A program made the position numbers and the translations under genes. The notes beneath the pieces were generated by a model. That model was not told where the DNA came from and did no database searches. It saw only the letters and a program-made list of their open reading frames with translations. From NCBI GenBank assembly GCA_945861345.1, contig CAMATX010000005.1, positions 1-50,961 of the forward strand: DNA of 50,961 nt. Reading direction: 5' to 3'. Origin of the DNA: Comamonas sp. lk. Its GTDB lineage: Bacteria; Pseudomonadota; Gammaproteobacteria; Burkholderiales; Burkholderiaceae_C. How positions within the stretch are numbered: position 1 is the stretch's first letter; each line of letters begins with the position of its first letter. This document shows positions 19,156 to 26,655 of this stretch, piece after piece.

Positions 19156-19786
19156 GCGTGGCCTCTGGCCCGGGGGCGGGTTCGCCCAGTAAACGCCAGC
19201 CCGCCGCAATGCGGCTGACCCAGGTGATCGCGCACAAAGCCGCAAAACCCCAGGCCAGGGGCGCGAAATAAGCAGGCCAAATGCACATCGCCACCAGCAC
19301 GGCCAGCGTTTCGGTGGCCTCGGTCAGGCCGCCCAGAAAATAAAAAGATTTTTGCGGGTACTGCGCACTGTGCAGCCCGCGCTGCGCCGCCAGCACCGCA
19401 AACGCCAAAAAGCTGCTGCCCGTGCCCACAAAAGCGGTCAAGAGCACGGCAGCGGGCAGCGCATTGCGGGCCGGGTCGGCCAGCGCAAAGCCCAGCACCA
19501 TCAGCGCATAAAAAACAAAGTCCAAGGCGATATCCAAAAATGCACCCGCCGCTGTGGTCTGGGTGGCGCGGGCCACGGCGCCATCAAGCGCATCACACAG
19601 GCGCGAGGCCAGCAAGAGCACCAGCGCCAATTCAAAGGCCTGCACCGCCACACAAGATGCGGCCAGTACGCCCAGCCCAAAACCCAGCCAGGTGATGGCA
19701 TTGGCCGACACGCCCTGGCGCACCAAAGGCCCGGCCAGAGCGTTGAGCGCCGGGCGCAGCAAAGGAATAGCAAAGCGGTCCAACAT
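19148..19786 (-). CDS. CDP-alcohol phosphatidyltransferase family protein (YnjF-like)
   Basis: Integral membrane enzyme of the CDP-alcohol phosphatidyltransferase family, 212 residues, about six helices. The signature lies in CDALDGAVARATQTTAAG followed by AFLDIALD: DxxDGxxAR-x7-GxxxDxxxD, one residue shorter than the usual x8 spacing. All four aspartates are kept. I chose the ATG at 19786 because its start MLDRFAIPLLRPALN fits the family; an in-frame ATG at 19837 just after the ATPase stop is an alternative. The alcohol acceptor is unknown. It lies between the ABC ATPase and the TVP38 fusion. Confidence 0.85.
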   Translation of the reverse strand: MLDRFAIPLLRPALNALAGPLVRQGVSANAITWLGFGLGVLAASCVAVQAFELALVLLLASRLCDALDGAVARATQTTAAGAFLDIALDFVFYALMVLGFALADPARNALPAAVLLTAFVGTGSSFLAFAVLAAQRGLHSAQYPQKSFYFLGGLTEATETLAVLVAMCIWPAYFAPLAWGFAALCAITWVSRIAAGWRLLGEPAPGPEATHE

Positions 19787-19838
19787 GGCGGCATTGTCGC
19801 TGCGCACCGTGACACCGCAGTGGCGCAGCGTCGCCAAG

Positions 19839-20513
19839 TTAGGCCTGCGGCGCGCCCAGCATGCTTAGGCGCTGCGCATCAGCCACGTCAGCCGCGTCGT
19901 GGGTGACCAGCACTGCCGCCAGGCCGCGGCGGCGCACCGCGCTCCAGACCAGGTCGCGCATGCGCTGGCGCAGTGGCGCGTCGAGTTTGGAAAACGGTTC
20001 ATCGAGCAGCAAAACGCGCGGCTGCGCCAGCAAGGCCCGCGCCAAAGCGGCCCGGGCGCGCTGGCCACCCGAGAGGGTGGCCGGGTCGGCGTCGGCCCAG
20101 GGCAGCAGCTCGACCTCGTCCAAAGCCAGCTGCACCGCCTGCGCACGCTGCGCTTGGGGGCCGGCGGGCACCGCGAACAAGAGGTTCTCGCGCACCGTCA
20201 TGTGCGCAAACAGCAAATCGTCTTGCAACAGCAGGCCAATGCGCCGGCGCTGGATGGGCCAGGCGTCCACACGCATGCCGTCTACCCCCACCTGGCCCTC
20301 AAACCTGATGCCTGGCTCGAGCGTGCCGCACAGCGCGGCCAAAAGGCTGGATTTGCCCGACCCGCTGGGGCCCATCACCGTGTGGATGGCGCCTGCGGGA
20401 AGTGCCAAGGCAAAGTCCTGCAGCAATACGCCCGAGGGCGCGCGCAACAGGCGCAGCTGCAGCTGCAATACAGGGGGAGCGGCGGTGGCGGTATCTGTCA
20501 TGGGCGGGCGCAT
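19839..20513 (-). CDS. ABC transporter ATP-binding protein (YnjD-like)
   Basis: ABC ATPase of 224 residues. Walker A is GPSGSGKSS, the Q-loop lies in LLLQDDLLF, the signature is LSGGQRARAALARALL, Walker B is RVLLLDEPF and the H-loop is LVTHD, so it is complete. It has no C-terminal regulatory domain, as in small importer ATPases such as ThiQ or YnjD. I chose the ATG at 20513, next to the permease stop; an ATG at 20501 is equally possible. It partners with the fused permease encoded immediately upstream. Confidence 0.9.
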   Translation of the reverse strand: MRPPMTDTATAAPPVLQLQLRLLRAPSGVLLQDFALALPAGAIHTVMGPSGSGKSSLLAALCGTLEPGIRFEGQVGVDGMRVDAWPIQRRRIGLLLQDDLLFAHMTVRENLLFAVPAGPQAQRAQAVQLALDEVELLPWADADPATLSGGQRARAALARALLAQPRVLLLDEPFSKLDAPLRQRMRDLVWSAVRRRGLAAVLVTHDAADVADAQRLSMLGAPQA

Positions 20514-20514
20514 G

Positions 20515-22218
20515 CTAATGCAGCGAGGACGACACGCACGGCTGCGCAAAGCGACGCGCCCGCCCCAGCCACCAGGCCAGGGCAAACGCGCACGCGGGCA
20601 AGACCCATTGCAGCAGCGCGTAAGCGGCAAGCAGCGAACGCTGCCCGCCCGAGGACAGGGCCAGCGCCTCGGTGCTGACGGTGCTAAAGCGTCCGCCGCC
20701 GACAAATAAAGTGGGTAAAAACTGCGCCACGCTGACGGCAAAGCCAATCGCCCCCGCGCCGGCCAGTGCCCCGCGCAGCAAGGGCAGTCGCACCTGCCAG
20801 AGATAGGCCCAGCGACTGCGGCCCAAGCTGGCGGCCACCGCCGCCAGGCGCCCATCCGCGGCGGCATAAGGCGCTTGCAGGCTGAGCAGCACGTAGGGCC
20901 AGACGGTCAGGGTGTGCGCCAGCCACAGGCCGCTGGCGCTGCCGTCCACGCCCAAGGCCAGCGCCCCGCTTTGCAGCAACCAGGCCCAGACCAGCGCGGG
21001 CAATAACAACGGGCTCAATGCCAAGCCCATCAGCGCGGCGTGAAAGCACCGGGGCAGGGCCTCGAGCAGCAACACAGCCAGCACCAAGGCGCTGAGCGCA
21101 CTGGCGCTGGCCAGCCACAGCGTGGTCCCCAGCGCCGAACTGCTGCCCGCTGCCGACTGCCAGGCCTGCAGCGTCCATTGCTGCGGCCATACCGCCGGAA
21201 AAGTCCAGGTCCCTGCGACGCTGCTAAAGGTCAGCGCCGCCGCAACAGCCAGGTACAAGACAGGCAACGCGCGGTAAGCCACGCGAGGTCGCCAGCGCAG
21301 CGCCATCGCGTTCGGCGTCATGGGCGCAAACGAGGCCATGGCAGGCGGGCCACCACTCCAGCGCCTGCGGCCCCCCAAACGCAGCCAGCCTTGGTAGGCG
21401 GCGTAAACCACCACGGCCAACACAGCAGTGCACGCGGCCAAAATGGCCATAGCGGCCAGACCTTGCGCGCGCCGCGCCGGGTCGGCATCTTGCAGCCACT
21501 GCCAGGCCAGCATGGCCAGGGTGGGCGGCGCGCCAGGGCCGATGATCCAGGCCACATCGACCACCGACACGCTGTACATACCCACCGCCAGCAGCGGCCC
21601 GGCCAATCGCGGCAAAAGCTGGGGCCAGACCACGCGCCACCAGGCACTGCGTTCTGAATAGCCCCAGGTGCGGGCCAACGCCATTTCGCGGCGCCAACGC
21701 AGCGCCAGGTCCGGGCGCTGCCACTGCGCCAAGGCGCACCAGAGCAAAAAAGGCGTCTCTTTGCACACCAGCACCAGCACCAAGCCCAGGCCCCAGGGGT
21801 CTTGGGTGCTTTGCCAGTCGGGCGGCGCATCCAGCGGCCAGGGCAGCAGCGCTTGCAGCGGGGCCAAGAGCGCAAATACCCAGCGCACCAAAACGCCCGA
21901 AGGACTGAGCAATAGCAGCACCCCCAGCGCAAAAGCCATGTGCGGCAATGCCAGAAAGGCAGGTAGCAGACGCGGCCAAGCCCGCACCGGCATGCCCATC
22001 GGCATCGCGGACAGCAAGGCGGCGCATGCGGCCAAAGCCAAACCCGTGGCCGCTGCGCCGCTGGCCAGCGACAGGCCCAAGGCGCGCAGCCAGGGCGCGT
22101 GCTCGGGCAAGCCAGGCCAGGCCAGGTAGGCGCTGATCGACGCACATAGCAGGACCACCGCGCTGGCGTAGAGGCCGGCGTGGTGCGTAGATGCCTTGGC
22201 GTGATGGAGAGAAGTCAT
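20515..22218 (-). CDS. ABC transporter permease, two fused modules (YnjC/ThiP/FbpB-like)
   Basis: Membrane protein of 567 residues with about 12 helices and two EAA-type loops, ALARTWGYSERSAWWRVVWP in the first half and AVAASLGRSRWAYLWQVRLP in the second. It therefore contains both permease modules in one chain, the architecture of ThiP, FbpB and E. coli YnjC. These systems import thiamine, ferric iron or uncharacterised substrates. No substrate-binding protein is adjacent: the upstream neighbour rlmJ is divergent. It is the first gene of the leftward run. Confidence 0.9.
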   Translation of the reverse strand: MTSLHHAKASTHHAGLYASAVVLLCASISAYLAWPGLPEHAPWLRALGLSLASGAAATGLALAACAALLSAMPMGMPVRAWPRLLPAFLALPHMAFALGVLLLLSPSGVLVRWVFALLAPLQALLPWPLDAPPDWQSTQDPWGLGLVLVLVCKETPFLLWCALAQWQRPDLALRWRREMALARTWGYSERSAWWRVVWPQLLPRLAGPLLAVGMYSVSVVDVAWIIGPGAPPTLAMLAWQWLQDADPARRAQGLAAMAILAACTAVLAVVVYAAYQGWLRLGGRRRWSGGPPAMASFAPMTPNAMALRWRPRVAYRALPVLYLAVAAALTFSSVAGTWTFPAVWPQQWTLQAWQSAAGSSSALGTTLWLASASALSALVLAVLLLEALPRCFHAALMGLALSPLLLPALVWAWLLQSGALALGVDGSASGLWLAHTLTVWPYVLLSLQAPYAAADGRLAAVAASLGRSRWAYLWQVRLPLLRGALAGAGAIGFAVSVAQFLPTLFVGGGRFSTVSTEALALSSGGQRSLLAAYALLQWVLPACAFALAWWLGRARRFAQPCVSSSLH

Positions 22219-22292
22219 GGCGTATTGCAGGGTGGCCTTGATTGTCCGGGCAAGCGCTAAGCCGTTGCGATGCGGCGGTTACCATAGCCGCC

Positions 22293-23183
22293 ATGTTCAG
22301 TTACCGACACGCTTTTCACGCGGGCAACCATGCCGACGTGCTCAAACACATGGTTTTGCTCGCGGTGCTCAAGCACATGGCGCTCAAGGAAACCGCATTT
22401 ACCGTTTTAGATACCCATGCCGGGGCCGGTCTGTACCGGCTCGATGGCGATTACGCCCAAACCAGCGCCGAGGCCAGTCAGGGCTTTTTAAAGCTGGTGG
22501 CCAGCGCACCGGCCCAGCCCTGGGCGCCTTTGGTGCGGGACTACATCGACATGGTGGCCAGTTTCAATGCGCCGGGGCAGTGGAAGGTGTATCCGGGTTC
22601 GCCCTTTATCGCCCAGCCGCATTTGCGCGGGCGCGACAAGCTCAAGCTCTTTGAGCTGCACCCCACCGACTCCAAGACGCTGACGGCCAATGTGGCGCAG
22701 CTCGAGGCGGGCCGCCAGATCGCCATCGCGCGTGAGGACGGCTTTGAGACGGTGAAGAAGTTTTTGCCCCCGCCCTCGCGGCGTGCGCTGCTGGTGTGCG
22801 ACCCGAGCTACGAAATCAAGCACGACTATGGCCGCGTCGTCAGCATGATGATGGACGCCATGGCGCGCTTTGCCACCGGCAATTACCTGGTGTGGTACCC
22901 CATCATCCCGCGCCCGGAGGCGCATGATTTGCCGCGCAAACTGCGCACCCTGGCCAACAAAGCGGGCAAAAGTTGGCTGGACATCACGCTGACCGTCAAG
23001 TCCAGCAAGCTCACGCAGGATGCGGCGGGCGACACCGTGCGCCCTGGCCTGCCCGCCAGCGGCGTGTTTCTGATCAACCCGCCCTTTACGCTCAAGGCGC
23101 AACTGGCGCTAGCGCTGCCGCAACTGGTGGCGGCCTTGCAACAAGACCGGCACGCCAGCTTTACGCTCGATGCGGGCGGCTAA
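22293..23183 (+). CDS. rlmJ: 23S rRNA (adenine(2030)-N(6))-methyltransferase RlmJ
   Basis: RlmJ methylates A2030 of 23S rRNA with SAM. It has 296 residues. It begins MFSYRHAFHAGNHADVLKH, the family signature; LDTHAGAGLY is the SAM-binding motif, and the catalytic motif is DPSYE, where E. coli has DPPYE. I chose the ATG at 22293 on the family N-terminus; the frame extends upstream to 22242 without family similarity. It is divergent from the ABC permease and convergent with metF. Confidence 0.95.
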   Translation: MFSYRHAFHAGNHADVLKHMVLLAVLKHMALKETAFTVLDTHAGAGLYRLDGDYAQTSAEASQGFLKLVASAPAQPWAPLVRDYIDMVASFNAPGQWKVYPGSPFIAQPHLRGRDKLKLFELHPTDSKTLTANVAQLEAGRQIAIAREDGFETVKKFLPPPSRRALLVCDPSYEIKHDYGRVVSMMMDAMARFATGNYLVWYPIIPRPEAHDLPRKLRTLANKAGKSWLDITLTVKSSKLTQDAAGDTVRPGLPASGVFLINPPFTLKAQLALALPQLVAALQQDRHASFTLDAGG

Positions 23184-23207
23184 GGTAAGGCGATTCGGCG
23201 TCGGGGT

Positions 23208-24077
23208 TCAGGCGGGCCGCTGCTGCGCCGGGCGCAGGCCCAGCGCATCGCAAATGGCCAGCGTCGGAGCACTTTGGTTGAGCGTATAAAAGTGCAGCCC
23301 CGGCGCGCCACCGGCGAGCAAGCGCTCGCACAGGCCGGTCACTACGTCCAGCCCAAAAGCCTGTACCGAGGCCAGGTCTTGCCCAAAACTCTCCAAACGC
23401 TGGCGAATCCAGCGCGGGATTTCGGCGCCGCAGGCCTCGGAAAAACGCAGCAACTGGCCGGTGTTGGCAATGGGCAAGATGCCTGGCACCACCGCAATGT
23501 CTAAGCCCAGCGCCGCCGTCTCTTCAACAAAGCGGAAGTAAGCGTCCGCGTTGTAAAAATACTGCGTAATGGCCGAGTCGGCGCCGGCGCGCACCTTGGC
23601 GGCAAAGGCCTGCATATCGTCTTGTGGCGAGGCCGCCTGCGGATGGGTTTCGGGGTAGCAGGCCACTTCGATGTGAAAGTCACGCCCGGTCTCGGCGCGC
23701 ACAAAGGCCACCAAGTCGCTGGCATAGGCAAAATCGCCAGTCGCCTGCGCGGCCACGTAGCCCGGCGGCAAATCGCCGCGCAGGGCCAGGATGCGGCGCA
23801 CGCCCAGCCCATGCAGGGTGCGCAAGTGTTCTCGCACCGAGTCGCGGGTGGCGTTGACGCAGGTAAAGTGCGCCGCCGCCTCGCCCTCTTGGACCAGCTC
23901 GGCCACGGTACGCAGGCTCCCTTCTTGGGTGGAGCCGCCCGCGCCATAGGTGACAGAGCAAAAACGCGCGTTCAGAACCGCAAGTTGCGCACGCACCTCG
24001 CGCAGTTTGTCGGCGCCCTGCGCCGACTTTGGGGGGAAGAATTCCAGGCTGACTGGAATCCGAGGGGTAGAAAACAT
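23208..24077 (-). CDS. metF: Methylenetetrahydrofolate reductase
   Basis: FAD-dependent reduction of 5,10-methylene-THF to 5-methyl-THF, the methyl donor for methionine synthesis. It has 289 residues in a TIM barrel. Markers are SLEFFPPKSAQG at the N-terminus, the SVTYGAGGST loop, ILALRGD, and EVACYPETHPQA. I chose the ATG at 24077 because the preceding 72 codons have no family resemblance and overlap the upstream gene. The group metF-tlyA-ahcY on this strand joins folate one-carbon supply with SAH recycling. Confidence 0.96.
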   Translation of the reverse strand: MFSTPRIPVSLEFFPPKSAQGADKLREVRAQLAVLNARFCSVTYGAGGSTQEGSLRTVAELVQEGEAAAHFTCVNATRDSVREHLRTLHGLGVRRILALRGDLPPGYVAAQATGDFAYASDLVAFVRAETGRDFHIEVACYPETHPQAASPQDDMQAFAAKVRAGADSAITQYFYNADAYFRFVEETAALGLDIAVVPGILPIANTGQLLRFSEACGAEIPRWIRQRLESFGQDLASVQAFGLDVVTGLCERLLAGGAPGLHFYTLNQSAPTLAICDALGLRPAQQRPA

Positions 24078-24084
24078 GGCGTTC

Positions 24085-24933
24085 TCATTTGGAAGAAGGG
24101 TCAAGGCCCGGATACCGGGCGCAGATAAAAAACTCGCGGTTGCCATCCCCGCCGGCAATGGGGGAATCGAACCACGCAGTGACCTCCAGGCCAAGGGCGG
24201 CGCATGCCTCACGCAAGCGCTGCTCGACAAATAGGTACAGAGATGCGTCTTTGACGATGCCGCCTTTGCCAACCTGGCCGGGCTGCAGTTCAAACTGCGG
24301 CTTGACCAGGGTAAGCAAGCTGCCGCCCGGCTTGAGCAGGGCGACCACCGCAGGCAAAACCAAGGTTTGCGAGATAAAGGACAAGTCCGCCACGATCAGG
24401 TCAAAGGCCGGTGCAAAGCTGGGCACCGCTGCTTCGTCTTCGTCAGGCTCCTCGCCACTATCAAACACCCCTTGCTCGCCGATGCTGTCTTCGTAGGCTT
24501 GCAGCAAATCGTCGGCTGTCAAAGCACGCGCATTGACTTTTTCCACGCAGAGCACGCGCGGGTCGGTGCGCAATTGCGGATGCAACTGCGCGCTACCCAC
24601 ATCGACACCCACCACGGATGCTGCACCGCGCTGCAATAAGCAGTCGGTAAAGCCTCCGGTGGACTGGCCCACATCCAGGCATGCCATGCCACGTACGTCC
24701 AATTGCACATGCGCCAAGGCGGCCTCGAGCTTGAGACCACCGCGCGACACATAGCGCGCCTCTTGGGTATTGAGCAGCTTAAGCGACGCGTCCTCGGGAA
24801 CGTCGTCGCCATTTTTGAGGACCCGTTTCCACGCGTCCCCTTGCTGCCACAACACCCCATCGGCAATCAGGCGCTGCGCCTGCGAACGGGTGCTGGCATG
24901 CTGGCGGTGCACCAGCAATTGGTCAATGCGCAT
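24085..24933 (-). CDS. tlyA: TlyA family rRNA (cytidine-2'-O)-methyltransferase
   Basis: TlyA-type rRNA 2'-O-methyltransferase and possible hemolysin homologue, 282 residues. Residues 1-60 form an S4 RNA-binding domain (MRIDQLLVHRQHASTRSQAQ); the rest is an FtsJ-like SAM fold with DVGQSTGGFTDCLLQRGA. An acidic insertion at about 150-172 (GEEPDEDEA) lies before the DLIVADLSFIS strand. KPQFELQPGQVGKGGIV and the GGDGNREFF end are family features. It sits between ahcY (11-base gap upstream) and metF (7-base gap downstream), so all three are probably one transcript. Confidence 0.92.
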   Translation of the reverse strand: MRIDQLLVHRQHASTRSQAQRLIADGVLWQQGDAWKRVLKNGDDVPEDASLKLLNTQEARYVSRGGLKLEAALAHVQLDVRGMACLDVGQSTGGFTDCLLQRGAASVVGVDVGSAQLHPQLRTDPRVLCVEKVNARALTADDLLQAYEDSIGEQGVFDSGEEPDEDEAAVPSFAPAFDLIVADLSFISQTLVLPAVVALLKPGGSLLTLVKPQFELQPGQVGKGGIVKDASLYLFVEQRLREACAALGLEVTAWFDSPIAGGDGNREFFICARYPGLDPSSK

Positions 24934-24944
24934 TCAGTGGCGCA

Positions 24945-26396
24945 TCAATACCGGTAGGTGTCCGCTTTGTAGGGGCCGGCCTTGCTCACGCCGATGTAAT
25001 CGGCCTGCTCTTTGGTCAGCTCGGTCAGCATGGCGCCAACCTTTTTCAGGTGCAAGCGGGCCACTTTTTCGTCCAGGTGCTTGGGCAGCACATAGACATG
25101 GCCATTTTTGTATTCCTTGGGCTTGGTGAACAGCTCGATCTGGGCGATCGTCTGGTTGGCAAAGCTCGAAGACATGACAAAGCTGGGGTGACCGGTGCCG
25201 CAACCCAGGTTCACCAAGCGGCCTTTGGCCAACAAGATGATGCGCTTGGCAGGCGTTTTGCCTTTGGCCGGGAAAATCACATGGTCCACTTGGGGCTTGA
25301 TCTCTTCCCACTTGCATTTGGACAGGGATTCGACATCGATCTCGTTGTCAAAGTGGCCGATGTTGCAGACGATGGCTTGGTCTTTCATCGCATCCATATG
25401 CTTGTAGGTGATGACGTTTTTGTTACCGGTGGCAGACACAAAAATATCGGCCTTGTCGGCTGCGTATTCCATAGTGACCACTTTGTAGCCTTCCATAGCG
25501 GCTTGCAAGGCATTGATCGGGTCGATCTCGGTCACCCACACTTGCGCGGACAGAGCACGCAGCGCTTGGGCCGAGCCCTTGCCCACGTCGCCGTAACCAG
25601 CCACCAGGGCCACTTTGCCGGCGATCATCACGTCGGTGGCGCGTTTGATGGCGTCGACCAAGGATTCGCGGCAGCCGTAGAGGTTGTCGAACTTGCTTTT
25701 GGTCACCGAATCATTGACGTTGATGGCACGGAAGGCCAGGTCGCCACGGGCAGCCATTTCATTGAGGCGCAGCACGCCGGTGGTGGTCTCTTCGGTCACG
25801 CCGATGATGTTTTTCAAGCGGCGGCTGTACCAAGTGGGGTCCAGCTTGAGCTTGGCCTTGATGGAGTTAAAGAGGCACACCTCTTCTTCGCTGCCCGGCT
25901 TGGCCAACACTTTGATGTTTTTCTCGGCCTTGGTACCCAGATGCATCAAGAGCGTGGCGTCGCCGCCGTCGTCCAAAATCATGTTCGGGCCTTCTGCTGC
26001 GCTGCCTTTTTTGCCGCCGAATTCAAAAATGCGGTGGGTGTAATCCCAGTAGTCTTCCAGCGACTCGCCTTTGTAGGCAAACACCGGGGTACCGGCGGCC
26101 ACCAAGGCGGCGGCGGCATGGTCTTGCGTCGAGTAGATATTGCACGAGGCCCAGCGCACCTGCGCGCCCAGGGCTTGCAGGGTTTCGACCAGCACGCCGG
26201 TCTGGATCGTCATATGCAGCGAACCCGTAATGCGCGCGCCTTTGAGGGGCTGGGCTTTGGCGAATTCTTCGCGAATTGCCATCAGACCGGGCATTTCGGT
26301 CTGGGCAATGTTGAGTTCTTTGCGGCCCCAAGGCGCAAGGCTCAGGTCGGCGATTTCGTAGTCCTGGTTTTTGATAGGTTTCAATACAGCGTTCAT
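24945..26396 (-). CDS. ahcY: Adenosylhomocysteinase (SAH hydrolase)
   Basis: NAD-dependent reversible hydrolysis of SAH to adenosine and homocysteine. It has 483 residues in the long proteobacterial form. Markers are [28 protein letters not shown], the Rossmann motif [10 protein letters not shown] and the C-terminal YKADTYRY. The ATG at 26396 has GGAG about 9 bases upstream. An SAH riboswitch lies in the 5' leader, so expression should rise when the substrate accumulates. Confidence 0.98.
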   Translation of the reverse strand: MNAVLKPIKNQDYEIADLSLAPWGRKELNIAQTEMPGLMAIREEFAKAQPLKGARITGSLHMTIQTGVLVETLQALGAQVRWASCNIYSTQDHAAAALVAAGTPVFAYKGESLEDYWDYTHRIFEFGGKKGSAAEGPNMILDDGGDATLLMHLGTKAEKNIKVLAKPGSEEEVCLFNSIKAKLKLDPTWYSRRLKNIIGVTEETTTGVLRLNEMAARGDLAFRAINVNDSVTKSKFDNLYGCRESLVDAIKRATDVMIAGKVALVAGYGDVGKGSAQALRALSAQVWVTEIDPINALQAAMEGYKVVTMEYAADKADIFVSATGNKNVITYKHMDAMKDQAIVCNIGHFDNEIDVESLSKCKWEEIKPQVDHVIFPAKGKTPAKRIILLAKGRLVNLGCGTGHPSFVMSSSFANQTIAQIELFTKPKEYKNGHVYVLPKHLDEKVARLHLKKVGAMLTELTKEQADYIGVSKAGPYKADTYRY

Positions 26397-26453
26397 GACA
26401 AAGGCTCCAAAAAGTACATTTTGAAAACCACTGTGCAAGCTAGGGAAAGGTGA

Positions 26454-26480
26454 CTCACCCCGCAGACATCAGTGGGTGAG
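26454..26480 (-). promoter_or_regulatory. Candidate expression-platform hairpin of the SAH riboswitch
   Basis: A perfect 7-base inverted repeat (minus strand CTCACCC at 26480-26474 and GGGTGAG at 26460-26454, 13-base loop). Its first arm is the 3' end of the riboswitch pseudoknot strand, so hairpin and ligand-bound aptamer compete for the same bases. There is no strong T run, only TTTCCC shortly after. Confidence 0.55.
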
Positions 26481-26560
26481 CGCAGTTGAAACAAGCAGGA
26501 GTCAGGGCCCCTGTACCCCGAGCCTCATTCACTTTGCGTGAACTGCATCGCTCCTCGGAG
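26474..26560 (-). ncRNA. S-adenosylhomocysteine (SAH) riboswitch
   Basis: In the ahcY leader the minus strand reads CCGAGGAGCGATGCAG, a small hairpin TTCAC-GCAAA-GTGAA (26527-26541), GAGGCTCGG closing P1 against CCGAG (26554-26558 with 26518-26522), and later AACTGCGCTCACC, which pairs back with GAGC..GCAGTT as the pseudoknot. This is the SAH riboswitch core known from Ralstonia and other betaproteobacteria upstream of ahcY. It should activate ahcY when SAH is high. Confidence 0.92.
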
Positions 26561-26567
26561 TGGGCGG

Positions 26568-26622
26568 ATTCTAGCAAAGGCGCGGGCGGCCACTGCGGCA
26601 GCTTGATCCTTACTACTAGAAT
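26568..26622. promoter_or_regulatory. Divergent -10-like boxes between ahcY and the peptide importer
   Basis: TAGAAT occurs on the minus strand at 26573-26568, 8 bases before the SAH aptamer, and on the plus strand at 26617-26622, 34 bases before the binding-protein ATG. Neither has a convincing -35 hexamer at 16-18 bases. They are the best candidates for the two divergent start regions. Confidence 0.35.
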
Positions 26623-26655
26623 GAACTTTCACATTTCTATCACGGGGTGTCCGCC

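Noticed and set aside
25050..26453. 467-residue plus-strand frame opposite ahcY
   Set aside because: It covers a highly conserved gene and its riboswitch and shows no recognisable domain.
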